Shown: piece by piece, positions 24,511-32,600 of the stretch | Position numbering within the stretch: position 1 is the stretch's first letter | How the letters are laid out: the number at the start of each line of letters is the position of its first letter | Assembly: GCA_963693365.1 (NCBI GenBank) | Contig: CAVNZM010000037.1 | Location: 1-43,351, forward strand | Source of the DNA: Amoebidium appalachense | Taxonomy: Eukaryota > Ichthyosporea | Direction: 5' to 3' | DNA length: 43,351 nucleotides | Position numbers and translations under genes: made by a program | The notes under the pieces: model-generated | Databases searched by the model: none | Told to the model about the DNA's origin: nothing | The model's input: the letters and a program-made list of their open reading frames with translations, nothing else

Positions 24511-25672
24511 ACTGCGCTTGCTCCTGGCTGGCTTTCTTGAACACACTGACAACCAGGTCCCTTGTCAAGTCGTCCTCCATGTGTTCCCTTGCCATCTCCA
24601 GCATGGCTCCTGCAAAAGTCACAAAGTCCACACGGAACAGCTCGCGCTCGACGTTCTTGTGTTTGAGTGCCGTGTGCAGGCACTTTTCTGCAAGCGCCAA
24701 CTGCTCGGACGGCACGGGAAGCGCAAAGAGCAGGCGCTTGTTGGGCCCCACATGCCACGTACCGGCCTGCCTCATGCGGCCCTTCACGTCCTTCAGGCTC
24801 TGGCCGATCTTCAGACAGGGCGGGTCGCCATACTCGGACACAAACACGTAGATACCGGACTGCTGCTTGGTGCACACGTGGTTGGTGACCCGGCGCAGCT
24901 CATCACTGGCATCCTCGAATTCCGATGGAATTTGGTCCTGCTTGAGATTGTCTGTGGTCTGAAGTTCCAGAAGCCGACACTGCACCTCGAGTTTCAGGCG
25001 CTCCTCCCGGATCAGAGCAGCCTGCTCGCGCATCATCATGATCTCCGTGTACTGAGCAGATTCGGCGATGCGCGCCTCCTTGTACAGACTCAGTGCGGTT
25101 TCCATCTCGGCCTGGTTGGTCATGAACTGGGTGATGTCTCCGAGCTTCAGTCTCTTGGGCTCCCTCTCGGGTGTCCCGTCGGCATCCATTTCCCCCCTCA
25201 CACTGTCGCGCATGAAAGCGTTGGGTCCTGACGGGTTGGCCGCTGCCGCGGCACGGTTGCGCTCGATGTCCTCCACGAGTGTTTCGTCTCCACCTTCCAG
25301 GCGCGCTATGTCTCGGGCCCACTTGTCGATGATCGCGGAACCATAGCGTGAGCCAGATGCAATCTTGAACGTCAGCTTGACCAATGAAGTTGCAGGAACA
25401 CCAGGAGATGGTTTTCCCCCATTTCCAAAGTGGCAATCGGACATTTTGACCGATTGCTTGAGGGATGGGTCTTCGAAGATACGCCGTAGATATCGACCGG
25501 CTGCGTCTCTATCCAAACCGCGGACAAGCATGGTATAGTCCACAAGACTCGCCATCTTCACACCACCGACCTGACACACTCGAATGACATGGTTGCCTAT
25601 GCAAATTGTGTCGCCTTTTTTAGCGGCGACCTCGTTTCCGGTCAAGACAAGATCGGTGTGTTCGAGATCCAT
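24509..25672 (-). CDS. Bro-N-like plus T5orf172 regulator
   Basis: 387 residues from the ATG at 25672 (MDLEHTDLVLTGNEV). This start is chosen because a TATAAAAG box lies 39 nt upstream at 25711-25718, although the frame stays open to 26119 through the promoter and a duplicated Bro-N fragment. The Bro-N-like domain occupies ~20-140 (ICIGNHVIRVCQVGGVKMASL ... ARDIARLEGGDETLVEDIER). A coiled coil follows at ~190-255, then a T5orf172/GIY-YIG-like domain (GIYVFVSEYGDPPCLKIGQS ... RELFRVDFVTF). The C-terminal two domains closely match the gene at 16592. Role by family: DNA-binding regulator carrying a nuclease-related module. The stop lies in the right edge of the duplicated segment. Confidence 0.82.
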   Translation of the reverse strand: MDLEHTDLVLTGNEVAAKKGDTICIGNHVIRVCQVGGVKMASLVDYTMLVRGLDRDAAGRYLRRIFEDPSLKQSVKMSDCHFGNGGKPSPGVPATSLVKLTFKIASGSRYGSAIIDKWARDIARLEGGDETLVEDIERNRAAAAANPSGPNAFMRDSVRGEMDADGTPEREPKRLKLGDITQFMTNQAEMETALSLYKEARIAESAQYTEIMMMREQAALIREERLKLEVQCRLLELQTTDNLKQDQIPSEFEDASDELRRVTNHVCTKQQSGIYVFVSEYGDPPCLKIGQSLKDVKGRMRQAGTWHVGPNKRLLFALPVPSEQLALAEKCLHTALKHKNVERELFRVDFVTFAGAMLEMAREHMEDDLTRDLVVSVFKKASQEQAQ

Positions 25673-25710
25673 GCTTTGCGAGATTGAGGTATTGTGATGT
25701 GTGTTGGGTC

Positions 25711-25718
25711 CTTTTATA
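25711..25718 (-). promoter_or_regulatory. TATAAAAG box inside a read-through open frame
   Basis: Reads GGGTATAAAAGGACC towards 25672 and defines the start of the 387-residue protein. It lies within a longer open frame that continues upstream into the duplicated Bro-N fragment. Confidence 0.75.
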
Positions 25719-25751
25719 CCCTCTGTCTGACTTCCAGGACTGGAATTTACT

Positions 25752-26119
25752 TCGTTGGACATCAGGCGCTTGATAAAATTGATACTGCTCATGCGAACAT
25801 GGTGCGCGCGCTTGCCAGGGAGCAGGTAGATGATCTCGAGGAGGGTGCGGAAGGGGGCAACATCTGTCTCCAGACCCTTGCCGTTGATTTTCAGACCGTA
25901 AGCCGCGCTTACGGTTTCACTTACGGATGGATCAGAGCTGTCTCTGAGAGATTTCCATGCCATGCGGGCTGCTTCACGGTTTCCGAGCACAAGAGCGACG
26001 ACATCCAAAACACTTGCATTCTTGGTTTTGTTGTCAATTCGCACAGTGGTGCCCTTGAACTGAGGGAACTCCTTCCAAAGAAACGACATGTCGCCTTTTT
26101 TGTTCTGCTCGCCAGCCAT
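25752..26119 (-). pseudogene. Truncated Bro-N gene (N-terminal ~120 codons) fused in frame to the next gene
   Basis: Has its own TATAAAAG box (26157-26164) and ATG (26119) and a near-exact copy of the first ~105 residues of 23486-24397. It then diverges at PGKRAHHVRMSS and runs in frame through the promoter of the downstream gene. Transcribed from its own box it could encode a 536-residue double-Bro fusion; otherwise it is a dead 5' fragment. The junction is at about 25805. Confidence 0.7.
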
Positions 26120-26207
26120 GCTGTGTCAGACTGACCCCAGGTGGCCGTGTGTGCTCCTTTTATACCTGCGCGTGGCGCCCTCAGTCGTGCTGAGGGCAGG
26201 TTGGTGC

Positions 26208-26372
26208 TTATCCATTGAAATGTCTTGGGGAATCGCCAAATCTCAAAAGCCTCATGTTCAGGCTTTTGGTTTCTACTTCGTCATCAAAGTTACGTCTCAC
26301 GTAATCACTCGCCGCATGTCTATCCAGATCACGCACCAACATCGTATAATCAATAAGACTGGCATATTCTAC
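26208..26372 (-). pseudogene. Relic of a Bro-N-like gene start
   Basis: The minus strand encodes ASLIDYTMLVRDLDRHAASD and on to a stop at 26208, matching ASLVDYTMLVRGLDRDAAGR in 24509-25672. It lacks an ATG and the rest of the protein. It abuts the right boundary of the duplicated segment, so it shows what the segment landed next to. Confidence 0.65.
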
Positions 26373-26529
26373 TCCTTCACACACGGGGCTGGGGGGGCTG
26401 GGGGGGGCTGGGGGTGCCTCGCGTGCCTGCGTGCCTCGCGCCGGGTGTGTTCGTGCTTCCTTTATTGTTCCTCGTGTGCCCCCACAGCCCCCCACAGCCA
26501 CCCCCAGCCACCCGCGCCCCGGGGAGGTG

Positions 26530-26952
26530 TCACGCCATCAACGCCCGGACTTCCGAGCCTCTGGCGCAGCGGCGGGTGCCGTGTGCACGGGTGGGGGGGG
26601 CACTGTGGGGCCCAACCGGAAACAGCCCGTACAGGATGTCCTCCTCGCACGTCACCATGATCTCGTGCTTGTCCATGATCCTCATGGCGTGCGCGATGGT
26701 TTCGGCGGGCACGGGCGGGCCGTGGTTGAACAGGTGCACGCGCATCTCCTTGTCGGGGTGGAAGTGGTGGTTCGCCAGCACGTTCGCCATGGCGGTCTTC
26801 CAGTCGGCCAGCTGCTCGACCTGGACGATCTGGTGGTCCGTCAGCACGTCGATGCGCCCGACCTTGGTGAGCGTGTCCTTGACGCCTTCCAGCCGGTCGG
26901 CCAGCTCGTATACGACCATGTTCCGTGCGAACTCAAGCTCGGTGTCCGTCAT
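26530..26952 (-). CDS. Degenerate PD-(D/E)XK-like protein, copy 1
   Basis: About 140 residues from ATG 26952 (MTDTELEFAR). It matches the nuclease-like part of 28599-29267 and 32601-32957: GRIDVLTDHQIVQVEQLADW, then WKTAMANVLANHHFHP and RVHLF. The Asp is kept, but the Glu-x-Lys of the active site (VIEVK in 28599) reads VQVEQ, so catalysis is probably lost. This copy has one more G in a G-run (8 against 7 near 26595), which gives a different C-terminus (ending SEVRALMA) from the other two. Also Lys instead of Glu in 'GV(K/E)DTL'. Function unknown; could be a structural or dominant-negative relative. Confidence 0.72.
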   Translation of the reverse strand: MTDTELEFARNMVVYELADRLEGVKDTLTKVGRIDVLTDHQIVQVEQLADWKTAMANVLANHHFHPDKEMRVHLFNHGPPVPAETIAHAMRIMDKHEIMVTCEEDILYGLFPVGPHSAPPTRAHGTRRCARGSEVRALMA

Positions 26953-27234
26953 CACATACCGCACACATAAAATTCGCGTGCCGCCCCAACCGGGTTACCC
27001 ATTGACAATCACACATCGCACTTTCGACCTTGTGTGGGCGCCCGACAATGTTGCGGCGCGTGGGGGGCGGGGGTGGCTGGGCGGGGCTGGGGGGGCTGGG
27101 GGGGCTGGGGGTGCCTCGCGTGCCTGCGTGCCTCGCGCCGGGTGTGTTCGTGCTTCCTTTATTGTTCCTCGTGTGCCCCCACAGCCCCCCACAGCCACCC
27201 CCAGCCACCCGCGCCCCGGGGAGGTGTCACGCCA

Positions 27235-27648
27235 TCAACGCCCGGACTTCCGAGCCTCTGGCGCAGCGGCGGGTGCCGTGTGCACGGGTGGGGGGGCACT
27301 GTGGGGCCCAACCGGAAACAGCCCGTACAGGATGTCCTCCTCGCACGTCACCATGATCTCGTGCTTGTCCATGATCCTCATGGCGTGCGCGATGGTTTCG
27401 GCGGGCACGGGCGGGCCGTGGTTGAACAGGTGCACGCGCATCTCCTTGTCGGGGTGGAAGTGGTGGTTCGCCAGCACGTTCGCCATGGCGGTCTTCCAGT
27501 CGGCCAGCTGCTCGACCTGGACGATCTGGTGGTCCGTCAGCACGTCGATGCGCCCGACCTTGGTGAGCGTGTCCTCGACGCCTTCCAGCCGGTCGGCCAG
27601 CTCGTATACGACCATGTTCCGTGCGAACTCAAGCTCGGTGTCCGTCAT
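27235..27648 (-). CDS. Degenerate PD-(D/E)XK-like protein, copy 2
   Basis: 137 residues from ATG 27648. The protein is the same as copy 3 as far as I can read. Ends PVHTAPAAAPEARKSGR, which may be the original C-terminus because two of the three copies share it. Same loss of the Glu-x-Lys pair as in copy 1. Each copy carries its own promoter-like AATTTTATGTG about 15 nt before the ATG. Confidence 0.75.
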   Translation of the reverse strand: MTDTELEFARNMVVYELADRLEGVEDTLTKVGRIDVLTDHQIVQVEQLADWKTAMANVLANHHFHPDKEMRVHLFNHGPPVPAETIAHAMRIMDKHEIMVTCEEDILYGLFPVGPHSAPPPVHTAPAAAPEARKSGR

Positions 27649-27933
27649 CACATACCGCACACATAAAATTCGCGTGCCGCCCCAACCGGGTTACCCATTG
27701 ACAATCACACATCGCACTTTCGACCTTGTGTGGGCGCCCGACAATGTTGCGGCGCGTGGGGGGCGGGGGTGGCTGGGCGGGGCTGGGGGGGCTGGGGGGG
27801 GCTGGGGGGGTGCCTCGCGTGCCTGCGTGCCTCGCGCCGGGTGTGTTCGTGCTTCCTTTATTGTTCCTCGTGTGCCCCCACAGCCCCCCACAGCCACCCC
27901 CAGCCACCCGCGCCCCGGGGAGGTGTCACGCCA

Positions 27934-28347
27934 TCAACGCCCGGACTTCCGAGCCTCTGGCGCAGCGGCGGGTGCCGTGTGCACGGGTGGGGGGGCACTG
28001 TGGGGCCCAACCGGAAACAGCCCGTACAGGATGTCCTCCTCGCACGTCACCATGATCTCGTGCTTGTCCATGATCCTCATGGCGTGCGCGATGGTTTCGG
28101 CGGGCACGGGCGGGCCGTGGTTGAACAGGTGCACGCGCATCTCCTTGTCGGGGTGGAAGTGGTGGTTCGCCAGCACGTTCGCCATGGCGGTCTTCCAGTC
28201 GGCCAGCTGCTCGACCTGGACGATCTGGTGGTCCGTCAGCACGTCGATGCGCCCGACCTTGGTGAGCGTGTCCTCGACGCCTTCCAGCCGGTCGGCCAGC
28301 TCGTATACGACCATGTTCCGTGCGAACTCAAGCTCGGTGTCCGTCAT
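27934..28347 (-). CDS. Degenerate PD-(D/E)XK-like protein, copy 3
   Basis: 137 residues from ATG 28347, matching copy 2. Its upstream region is the first to diverge, with longer G-runs and a CCTCGCGTG repeat, before the gene at 28599. Three intact open frames after a recent expansion suggest that the protein is still expressed or that too little time has passed for decay. Confidence 0.75.
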   Translation of the reverse strand: MTDTELEFARNMVVYELADRLEGVEDTLTKVGRIDVLTDHQIVQVEQLADWKTAMANVLANHHFHPDKEMRVHLFNHGPPVPAETIAHAMRIMDKHEIMVTCEEDILYGLFPVGPHSAPPPVHTAPAAAPEARKSGR

Positions 28348-28598
28348 CACATACCGCACACATAAAATTCGCGTGCCGCCCCAACCGGGTTACCCATTGA
28401 CAATCACACATCGCACTTTCGACCTTGTGTGGGCGCCCGACAATGTTGCGGCGCGTGGGGGGGGGGCGGGGGGGGGGGTGGCTGGGCGGGGCTGGGGGTG
28501 GCTGGGGGCGCGGGTGCCTCGCGTGCCTCGCGTGCCTCGCATGCCTCGCGCGCGGGGTGGGTGTGTGTGTGCGTTTGTGTGTTTCTTCTCGCACAACA

Positions 28599-29267
28599 CT
28601 AACTTGCCATGATCTTGCTATACTCTATCTTGTGGGCACGGGTGTGTCTGCCAGGTTTTCCTATAGAGACACGCTCTCCTGCGGGAACAAACGACGACCC
28701 GCCCAAAACCCGTGTCAGCACCGTTCCCAGTCTCTTGATCCCCACCTCGCAATCGTCCAACATATTTATGTCAGCCCATTGTCGCATGCAACCGGCCATC
28801 CCCGATGTCGTAACCCAGGTCCCATTCTCGATACCAAAGCTGTGTGTTCCGCGTGCGCCTGTCGCTATGTCCTTTAGAAAGTGTATTTCGTTCGACTCCT
28901 GTGCCCTCTCCGTTGGTTTTGTCCGGGTTGTGCAGATGTCCCCGTGACACCCCCAAATTAGCCGCAGAGTGTCGGGCTCCACCGTCACAAACACCCCAAG
29001 AGATTCTATGGTCTCAACGGCAACCCTATAAACCTCGATGGATGCGTAACCAAACAGGTGCACACGAGCCTGTCGACCAGGGTAGAAGCGTTGGTACGCC
29101 TGCACCTGTCCAAGCGCCGCCTTCCACTGCGCCACACGCTTGACCTCGATGACCTGCGTGTCCGTGAGCAGGTCGATTCGGCCGGCTGGCGTGACCACTT
29201 CGCACTTCCCCCCCTCAATCCTGGCTAACCGATCTCTGACCGACCCTTCATCATACGATGCCATCAT
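28599..29267 (-). CDS. PD-(D/E)XK nuclease fused to the primase-helicase C-terminal domain
   Basis: About 222 residues; ATG at 29267 (29264 also fits and matches relatives). Residues 1-105 form a RecB/lambda-exonuclease-like nuclease: acidic residue in LARIEGG, GRIDLLTDTQVIEVKRVAQW (Asp ... Glu-x-Lys) and GQVQAY (QxxxY motif). Residues ~125-222 are homologous to the last ~100 residues of the primase-helicase at 29944 (CMRQWADINM against HMRQWADANG; RLGTVLTRVLGG against RLGSMLTKVLGP; TRAHKIEYSKI against NRAHAYTIDFKQI). It is the only family member here with an intact active site. The shared tail suggests recruitment to the same DNA site or complex. A TTATAATATAAAAA promoter-like box lies ~35 nt upstream. 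Confidence 0.82.
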   Translation of the reverse strand: MMASYDEGSVRDRLARIEGGKCEVVTPAGRIDLLTDTQVIEVKRVAQWKAALGQVQAYQRFYPGRQARVHLFGYASIEVYRVAVETIESLGVFVTVEPDTLRLIWGCHGDICTTRTKPTERAQESNEIHFLKDIATGARGTHSFGIENGTWVTTSGMAGCMRQWADINMLDDCEVGIKRLGTVLTRVLGGSSFVPAGERVSIGKPGRHTRAHKIEYSKIMAS

Positions 29268-29943
29268 AATAGGGTACAAAAAAACATGACTCATTTTTAT
29301 ATTATAAGCCAGTCGGGGTGTTATGAGTCCGATATAGCACCAATCACAACAACACCACCGACACACCACCAACCTACCCAAGTTACCACCAACCTACCAA
29401 CAGTAATCGCGATTTCGATTAGTAGAATTAGACCCAAACATCGATTTCACTTATAAATAGTAGGTTGGGTAGGTTCAGTGGGTTGTTTTGGGGTTGAGTC
29501 GAGCTGGGGCAAAAACAAACGAACACCAACGATGTGTGTTTGGGGGGGCCCCTCCGAGAACCTACCCAACCTACCGAAGTTAAAAAACCCCAACAACCAA
29601 TGAAATACGCCCGTTAAACCAAGAAACCAATCGGATGGCTTTGTTAAAAACGTTTGCGCAAAACCCAAGCTACCACCAAGTGGCCGAAGTTACTGAAAGG
29701 AAGCTGGCGATCACTTATGCGAAAGTATCTTCGAGAACGAAACTCGATAAGCACGCGATGTCTTTGACACTGCCCCCACTACCACCGAGTTATCCCCGAA
29801 GCAGATTTGCAGTCCTCGGCACCATAGGCGATCGCATTCACCCTCGTACTCTTGACCTCCCCCAAAATGGCAGTGACGGCCATTCCAAAGTCTCGTTGTG
29901 TGGGTCTTCTGGACTTGTAGGTTGTGTTTCTCTCCCACCACAA
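29268..29943. promoter_or_regulatory. Intergenic region with AACCTACC repeats
   Basis: 676 bp with no credible gene. AACCTACC or its complement occurs at least six times between 29370 and 29575 (CACCAACCTACCCAAG, AGTAGGTTGGGTAGGTTC, GAACCTACCCAACCTACCG), in both orientations. It is AT-rich near 29280-29330 (promoter of the nuclease gene) and lies 3' of the primase-helicase. Confidence 0.6.
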
Positions 29944-31947
29944 CTATTTATATGCCTGTATCTGTTTGAAATCAATGGTATATGCATGTGCCCTGTTGCT
30001 GGATCCATGGCTTTGTCCAATAACTATTTGGCTGGGATTGACGAGTTTCCGGGGTCCCAGAACCTTGGTCAACATTGAACCCAGCCTGTTGACACTGACA
30101 ACTCTCCGGCCATCGTAACCGTTGGCATCTGCCCATTGACGCATATGTTCTGCCAACCCCTGCGTTGTAGCATGGGCCCCATCTCCGATGCCAAGGTCAA
30201 CTGCTGCATCACCAGCATTTGCAACGTCGCGGAGAAACTGGAGCTCCAAGGGCAAGCTCTTCTCCATTAGCTCTCGCCGGAGGCTTGTGTCGGGAGGGAC
30301 TTCAAGAGTGGACTTCACGCCTGGTAGATCAACCAAGTAGTGGAAAAGTGCTTGTAGGACATCTGCTCGCTTGTAATACTCGATGAATGCACTGTAGTAC
30401 TCACGCTGCCCTATGCGCATTCCACTAGCCTCAAGGCACATGTAGCGTCGGTCACTCTGCTCAACTCGCACAGCCCAATCCTCGTTGGTCAAAAAGGCGT
30501 AGCGCTCGTAGGTGCGTGTGTGGACACCATCCACTCCCTTCTTCTCCAAGATGGCATCCTCTTGCGTGATGAGCGCTTTCAGTATGTTGTTGACTTCGTG
30601 ACAGCCACCAAACGTACATTCATCGACAACCGCCAGAAGCTTGTGCATTAGATGTGCATTAAACTTGCTTGAAAGATGGTCTTTGTTTTTGATTGAGGCA
30701 CTGTAATTCTCGCCAATTAAGCGTTGAACTACCTCAAACCACGTATTCTTACCAGCCCCTTGTGCAGACTTCACAAGGATCGCCGTGCCTGGTTTGGTAG
30801 CTGGGTACTGGAAGATATGAGCGGTCCAGCGTAACAGATACCAAAAAGCATCTTCGTTACCGTTTGCTAATATCTCATACGCATGGCGTACGAACATTTC
30901 AGCAGGATGTCCCGAATAGAGCCCATACTTTTCCAACAGCTCGTCAGTCATCAAAACCCCACTGCGATTCGGAAGGATGGGTGGTACGATACATCTGGGT
31001 CCGGTGTAGTTGAATGCCGAGTCGTACTTGAACCGAAGACCTCGAAAAATGTTAAAAACTCGGCGTTCACCATGTAGATAGGCTTCCTTGACGAGGTTTG
31101 TTTTGGGGCTGGGTGATTCTGGATCAAAGACAGCCAAAACATAAGTTGGGATCTCGCCATTCATGAAGTCGACCCCCGTGTACCTTTTCTCCGTGTCCCG
31201 GTCAATATACTCCACACTAAACCGTTGAATCGAGTTTCGCATATCGTCCTTCGATAAAGTTCTGAGTTCATAGACCTGCCTCTCAGGGGACCATTGCTTC
31301 AGGATGTAGAGGCTTGTTCCGTTAACATATGCAGCCCATTTGCTCAGATAGGCGACCAGACCACTACGCCCCCAATCCGAACCAATGATGCGTGGTAGAA
31401 ACGGCATGCGGTCGGGGGGCTCGCTGTCCTCTCTTTCCAACTCGTCAAAGATGGATCGCTCGGGTGTAAAGTCCATCATGGTTGTGTCACATGTCGGAGA
31501 GGACTTGGCTTTAGTGGGTTGTGTCTCTTTGCCGTAGATGGACGTGAAGGCGCCGGCGGTGTTCCAACGCATCACACCCCCAGAGTTCCAATCACGAATG
31601 GGGTTGACGATAACACGGTTGGCCTTCGAAAATCTTTCGGACGCCCAGGCCGTCATGGCTGCTCGGTCAGGTCCAGGGGGCTGATGCCTTGCATTGCACT
31701 CCAAATGGGCAGTTTTGGTCCGCTTTGTCAAGCATGTGCGGATTTCACCATATGAGGTTCCAAATGTTGTTTGAATTGACTTGAAAAGATCGTCGTGGTC
31801 AAAAGGCTCGCCATCCACACGCATTTCTCGTTCACCAGTAGGGGCATAGACAGCAAGGTACCAATCCTGACAGCGCCGTCTCAGACTTGTTCCTTCCACA
31901 GCCTGCGGGGGAGGCTCGGCGCCTTCACAGCATACTGTTGGTTCCAT
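29944..31947 (-). CDS. D5-like SF3 primase-helicase
   Basis: 667 residues, ATG at 31947. The helicase core is clear: Walker A LVKSAQGAGKNTW (Lys400), Walker B LLAVVDECTF (Asp442-Glu443), motif C YAFLTNED (Asn488) and a following DRRY arginine finger (~499-502). This is the superfamily 3 type of D5-like helicases (close to the DUF5906 group). The first ~200 residues hold no primase motif I can place with certainty. The last ~100 residues (from LELQFLRDVA) are a separate domain that is also found on the nuclease 28599-29267. SF3 enzymes unwind DNA at viral replication forks as hexamers. The minus-strand sequence before the ATG is T10-CTCATCCTATAG, which looks like a splice acceptor. Confidence 0.92.
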   Translation of the reverse strand: MEPTVCCEGAEPPPQAVEGTSLRRRCQDWYLAVYAPTGEREMRVDGEPFDHDDLFKSIQTTFGTSYGEIRTCLTKRTKTAHLECNARHQPPGPDRAAMTAWASERFSKANRVIVNPIRDWNSGGVMRWNTAGAFTSIYGKETQPTKAKSSPTCDTTMMDFTPERSIFDELEREDSEPPDRMPFLPRIIGSDWGRSGLVAYLSKWAAYVNGTSLYILKQWSPERQVYELRTLSKDDMRNSIQRFSVEYIDRDTEKRYTGVDFMNGEIPTYVLAVFDPESPSPKTNLVKEAYLHGERRVFNIFRGLRFKYDSAFNYTGPRCIVPPILPNRSGVLMTDELLEKYGLYSGHPAEMFVRHAYEILANGNEDAFWYLLRWTAHIFQYPATKPGTAILVKSAQGAGKNTWFEVVQRLIGENYSASIKNKDHLSSKFNAHLMHKLLAVVDECTFGGCHEVNNILKALITQEDAILEKKGVDGVHTRTYERYAFLTNEDWAVRVEQSDRRYMCLEASGMRIGQREYYSAFIEYYKRADVLQALFHYLVDLPGVKSTLEVPPDTSLRRELMEKSLPLELQFLRDVANAGDAAVDLGIGDGAHATTQGLAEHMRQWADANGYDGRRVVSVNRLGSMLTKVLGPRKLVNPSQIVIGQSHGSSNRAHAYTIDFKQIQAYK

Positions 31948-31990
31948 TATCTATAGGATGAGAAAAAAAAAATCGGCAGGCAGTTGTAAG

Positions 31991-32231
31991 TGAACCACTT
32001 GAACCACCTGAACCACTGAACCAGGGGGGTAAATCACCCCCTCCAGAAATATACTCGAGGTTGGTGTTTGTGTCTGTTCTCTGCTGGATTACAAAAACAG
32101 TGGTTCAGAGTGGTTCAAGTGGTTCACTCTATTAGAATTGGGTCAAAATGTCAAGTTTTAATATAAGAAATCGGAAAACCGCGAACCACTGCGAACCACT
32201 GACCGGCAGTATGAAAAGATGTAGTGGTTCA
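31991..32231. repeat. TGAACCAC iteron cluster with long inverted repeat
   Basis: TGAACCAC at 31991, 32000 and 32009 (9-bp steps) and a partial one at 32017; the complement GTGGTTCA at 32100, 32110, 32119 and 32224; the variant GCGAACCACT twice at 32181-32200. The first and second groups form ~28-bp inverted arms (31990-32018 and 32098-32127) around an ~80-bp AT-rich centre. It lies between the divergent primase-helicase and the nuclease-family genes. Iterons next to a replication initiator gene suggest an origin or an autoregulatory site; this is inference. Confidence 0.85.
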
Positions 32232-32331
32232 GCCCCTCTTTTTGTTATTATCAGTTACAATGATCAGCAAGTGTGGATCCGACCAAGAGAGAGTAGTAGT
32301 ACAGACTGGCACCTTTTGGATGTGTTGCTTC

Positions 32332-32339
32332 CTTTTATA
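32332..32339 (-). promoter_or_regulatory. TATAAAAG box facing the primase-helicase, 385 nt upstream
   Basis: Reads AAAGGTATAAAAGGAAGC on the minus strand, like the other boxes, but has no ATG within 60 nt. The only leftward gene is the primase-helicase (ATG 31947), whose 5' flank ends in a splice-acceptor-like sequence. A 5' UTR intron over the iteron region would explain the distance. Confidence 0.5.
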
Positions 32340-32389
32340 CCTTTGAGGTGGGGTGTGAAAGTTGAGATTTTTTCTTGTGGCCTACAGTG

Positions 32390-32533
32390 ATGGCCACCTA
32401 CAACGAGGCGTTCGTCAGAGACAAATTGGCACGGATCGAGGCGAACCCCACATCGGAAAGAACAATGGCGTACCATTTCAACAAAAGCAAGGTCTTGGAC
32501 TTTGATGCAAGTTGTCTGGTCGATGATCAATAA
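32390..32533 (+). CDS. Short chimeric ORF with nuclease-family N-terminus
   Basis: 47 residues, ATG 32390, stop 32533. The N-terminal 17 residues (MATYNEAFVRDKLARIE) match the start of 28599-29267 (MASYDEGSVRDRLARIE) and 32601-32957. The remainder (ERTMAYHFNKSKVLDFDASC) is unrelated, so the nuclease core is missing. Either a truncated relic or a small protein made from a captured start. It lies 67 nt upstream of the longer family member, in the same direction. Confidence 0.5.
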   Translation: MATYNEAFVRDKLARIEANPTSERTMAYHFNKSKVLDFDASCLVDDQ

Positions 32534-32600
32534 ATGACCCCACCGAAGGGGCGGGGGGGGGGCACGTGAGGCACGCGTTTTTTTCTGCGCACTGTACAGG

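Larger units (their letters stand above)
26388..28500. repeat. Three tandem ~700-bp units
   Basis: Three near-identical direct copies with periods of 696 and 699 bp (first ATGs at 26952, 27648 and 28347). Each unit has a G-rich block ((GGGGGCT)n, potential G-quadruplex), a shared 3' flank, one leftward gene and an AATTTTATGTGTGCGG promoter. Copies differ mainly in G-run length and in a few bases, so the expansion is very recent. The third unit's upstream G-block is more diverged (28455-28560). Confidence 0.92.

Noticed and set aside
24509-26119. Taking the 536-codon frame as the main start of the Bro/T5orf172 gene
   Set aside because: A TATA box at 25711 and ATG at 25672 define a complete downstream gene, and the upstream part is a duplicated fragment; the fusion is kept only as a finding.
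26388-28500. CRISPR-like array
   Set aside because: The units are 700-bp gene duplications, not short repeats with unique spacers. Other arrays here (64, 78, 51 bp) also lack unique spacers.
26414-28612. A 732-codon rightward frame across the triple repeat
   Set aside because: It runs antisense to three copies of a conserved leftward protein and through G-rich spacers; it has no domain of its own.
29635-30078. A 147-codon rightward frame between nuclease and helicase genes
   Set aside because: It overlaps the helicase 3' end antisense and runs through the AACCTACC repeat region; no domain and no promoter.
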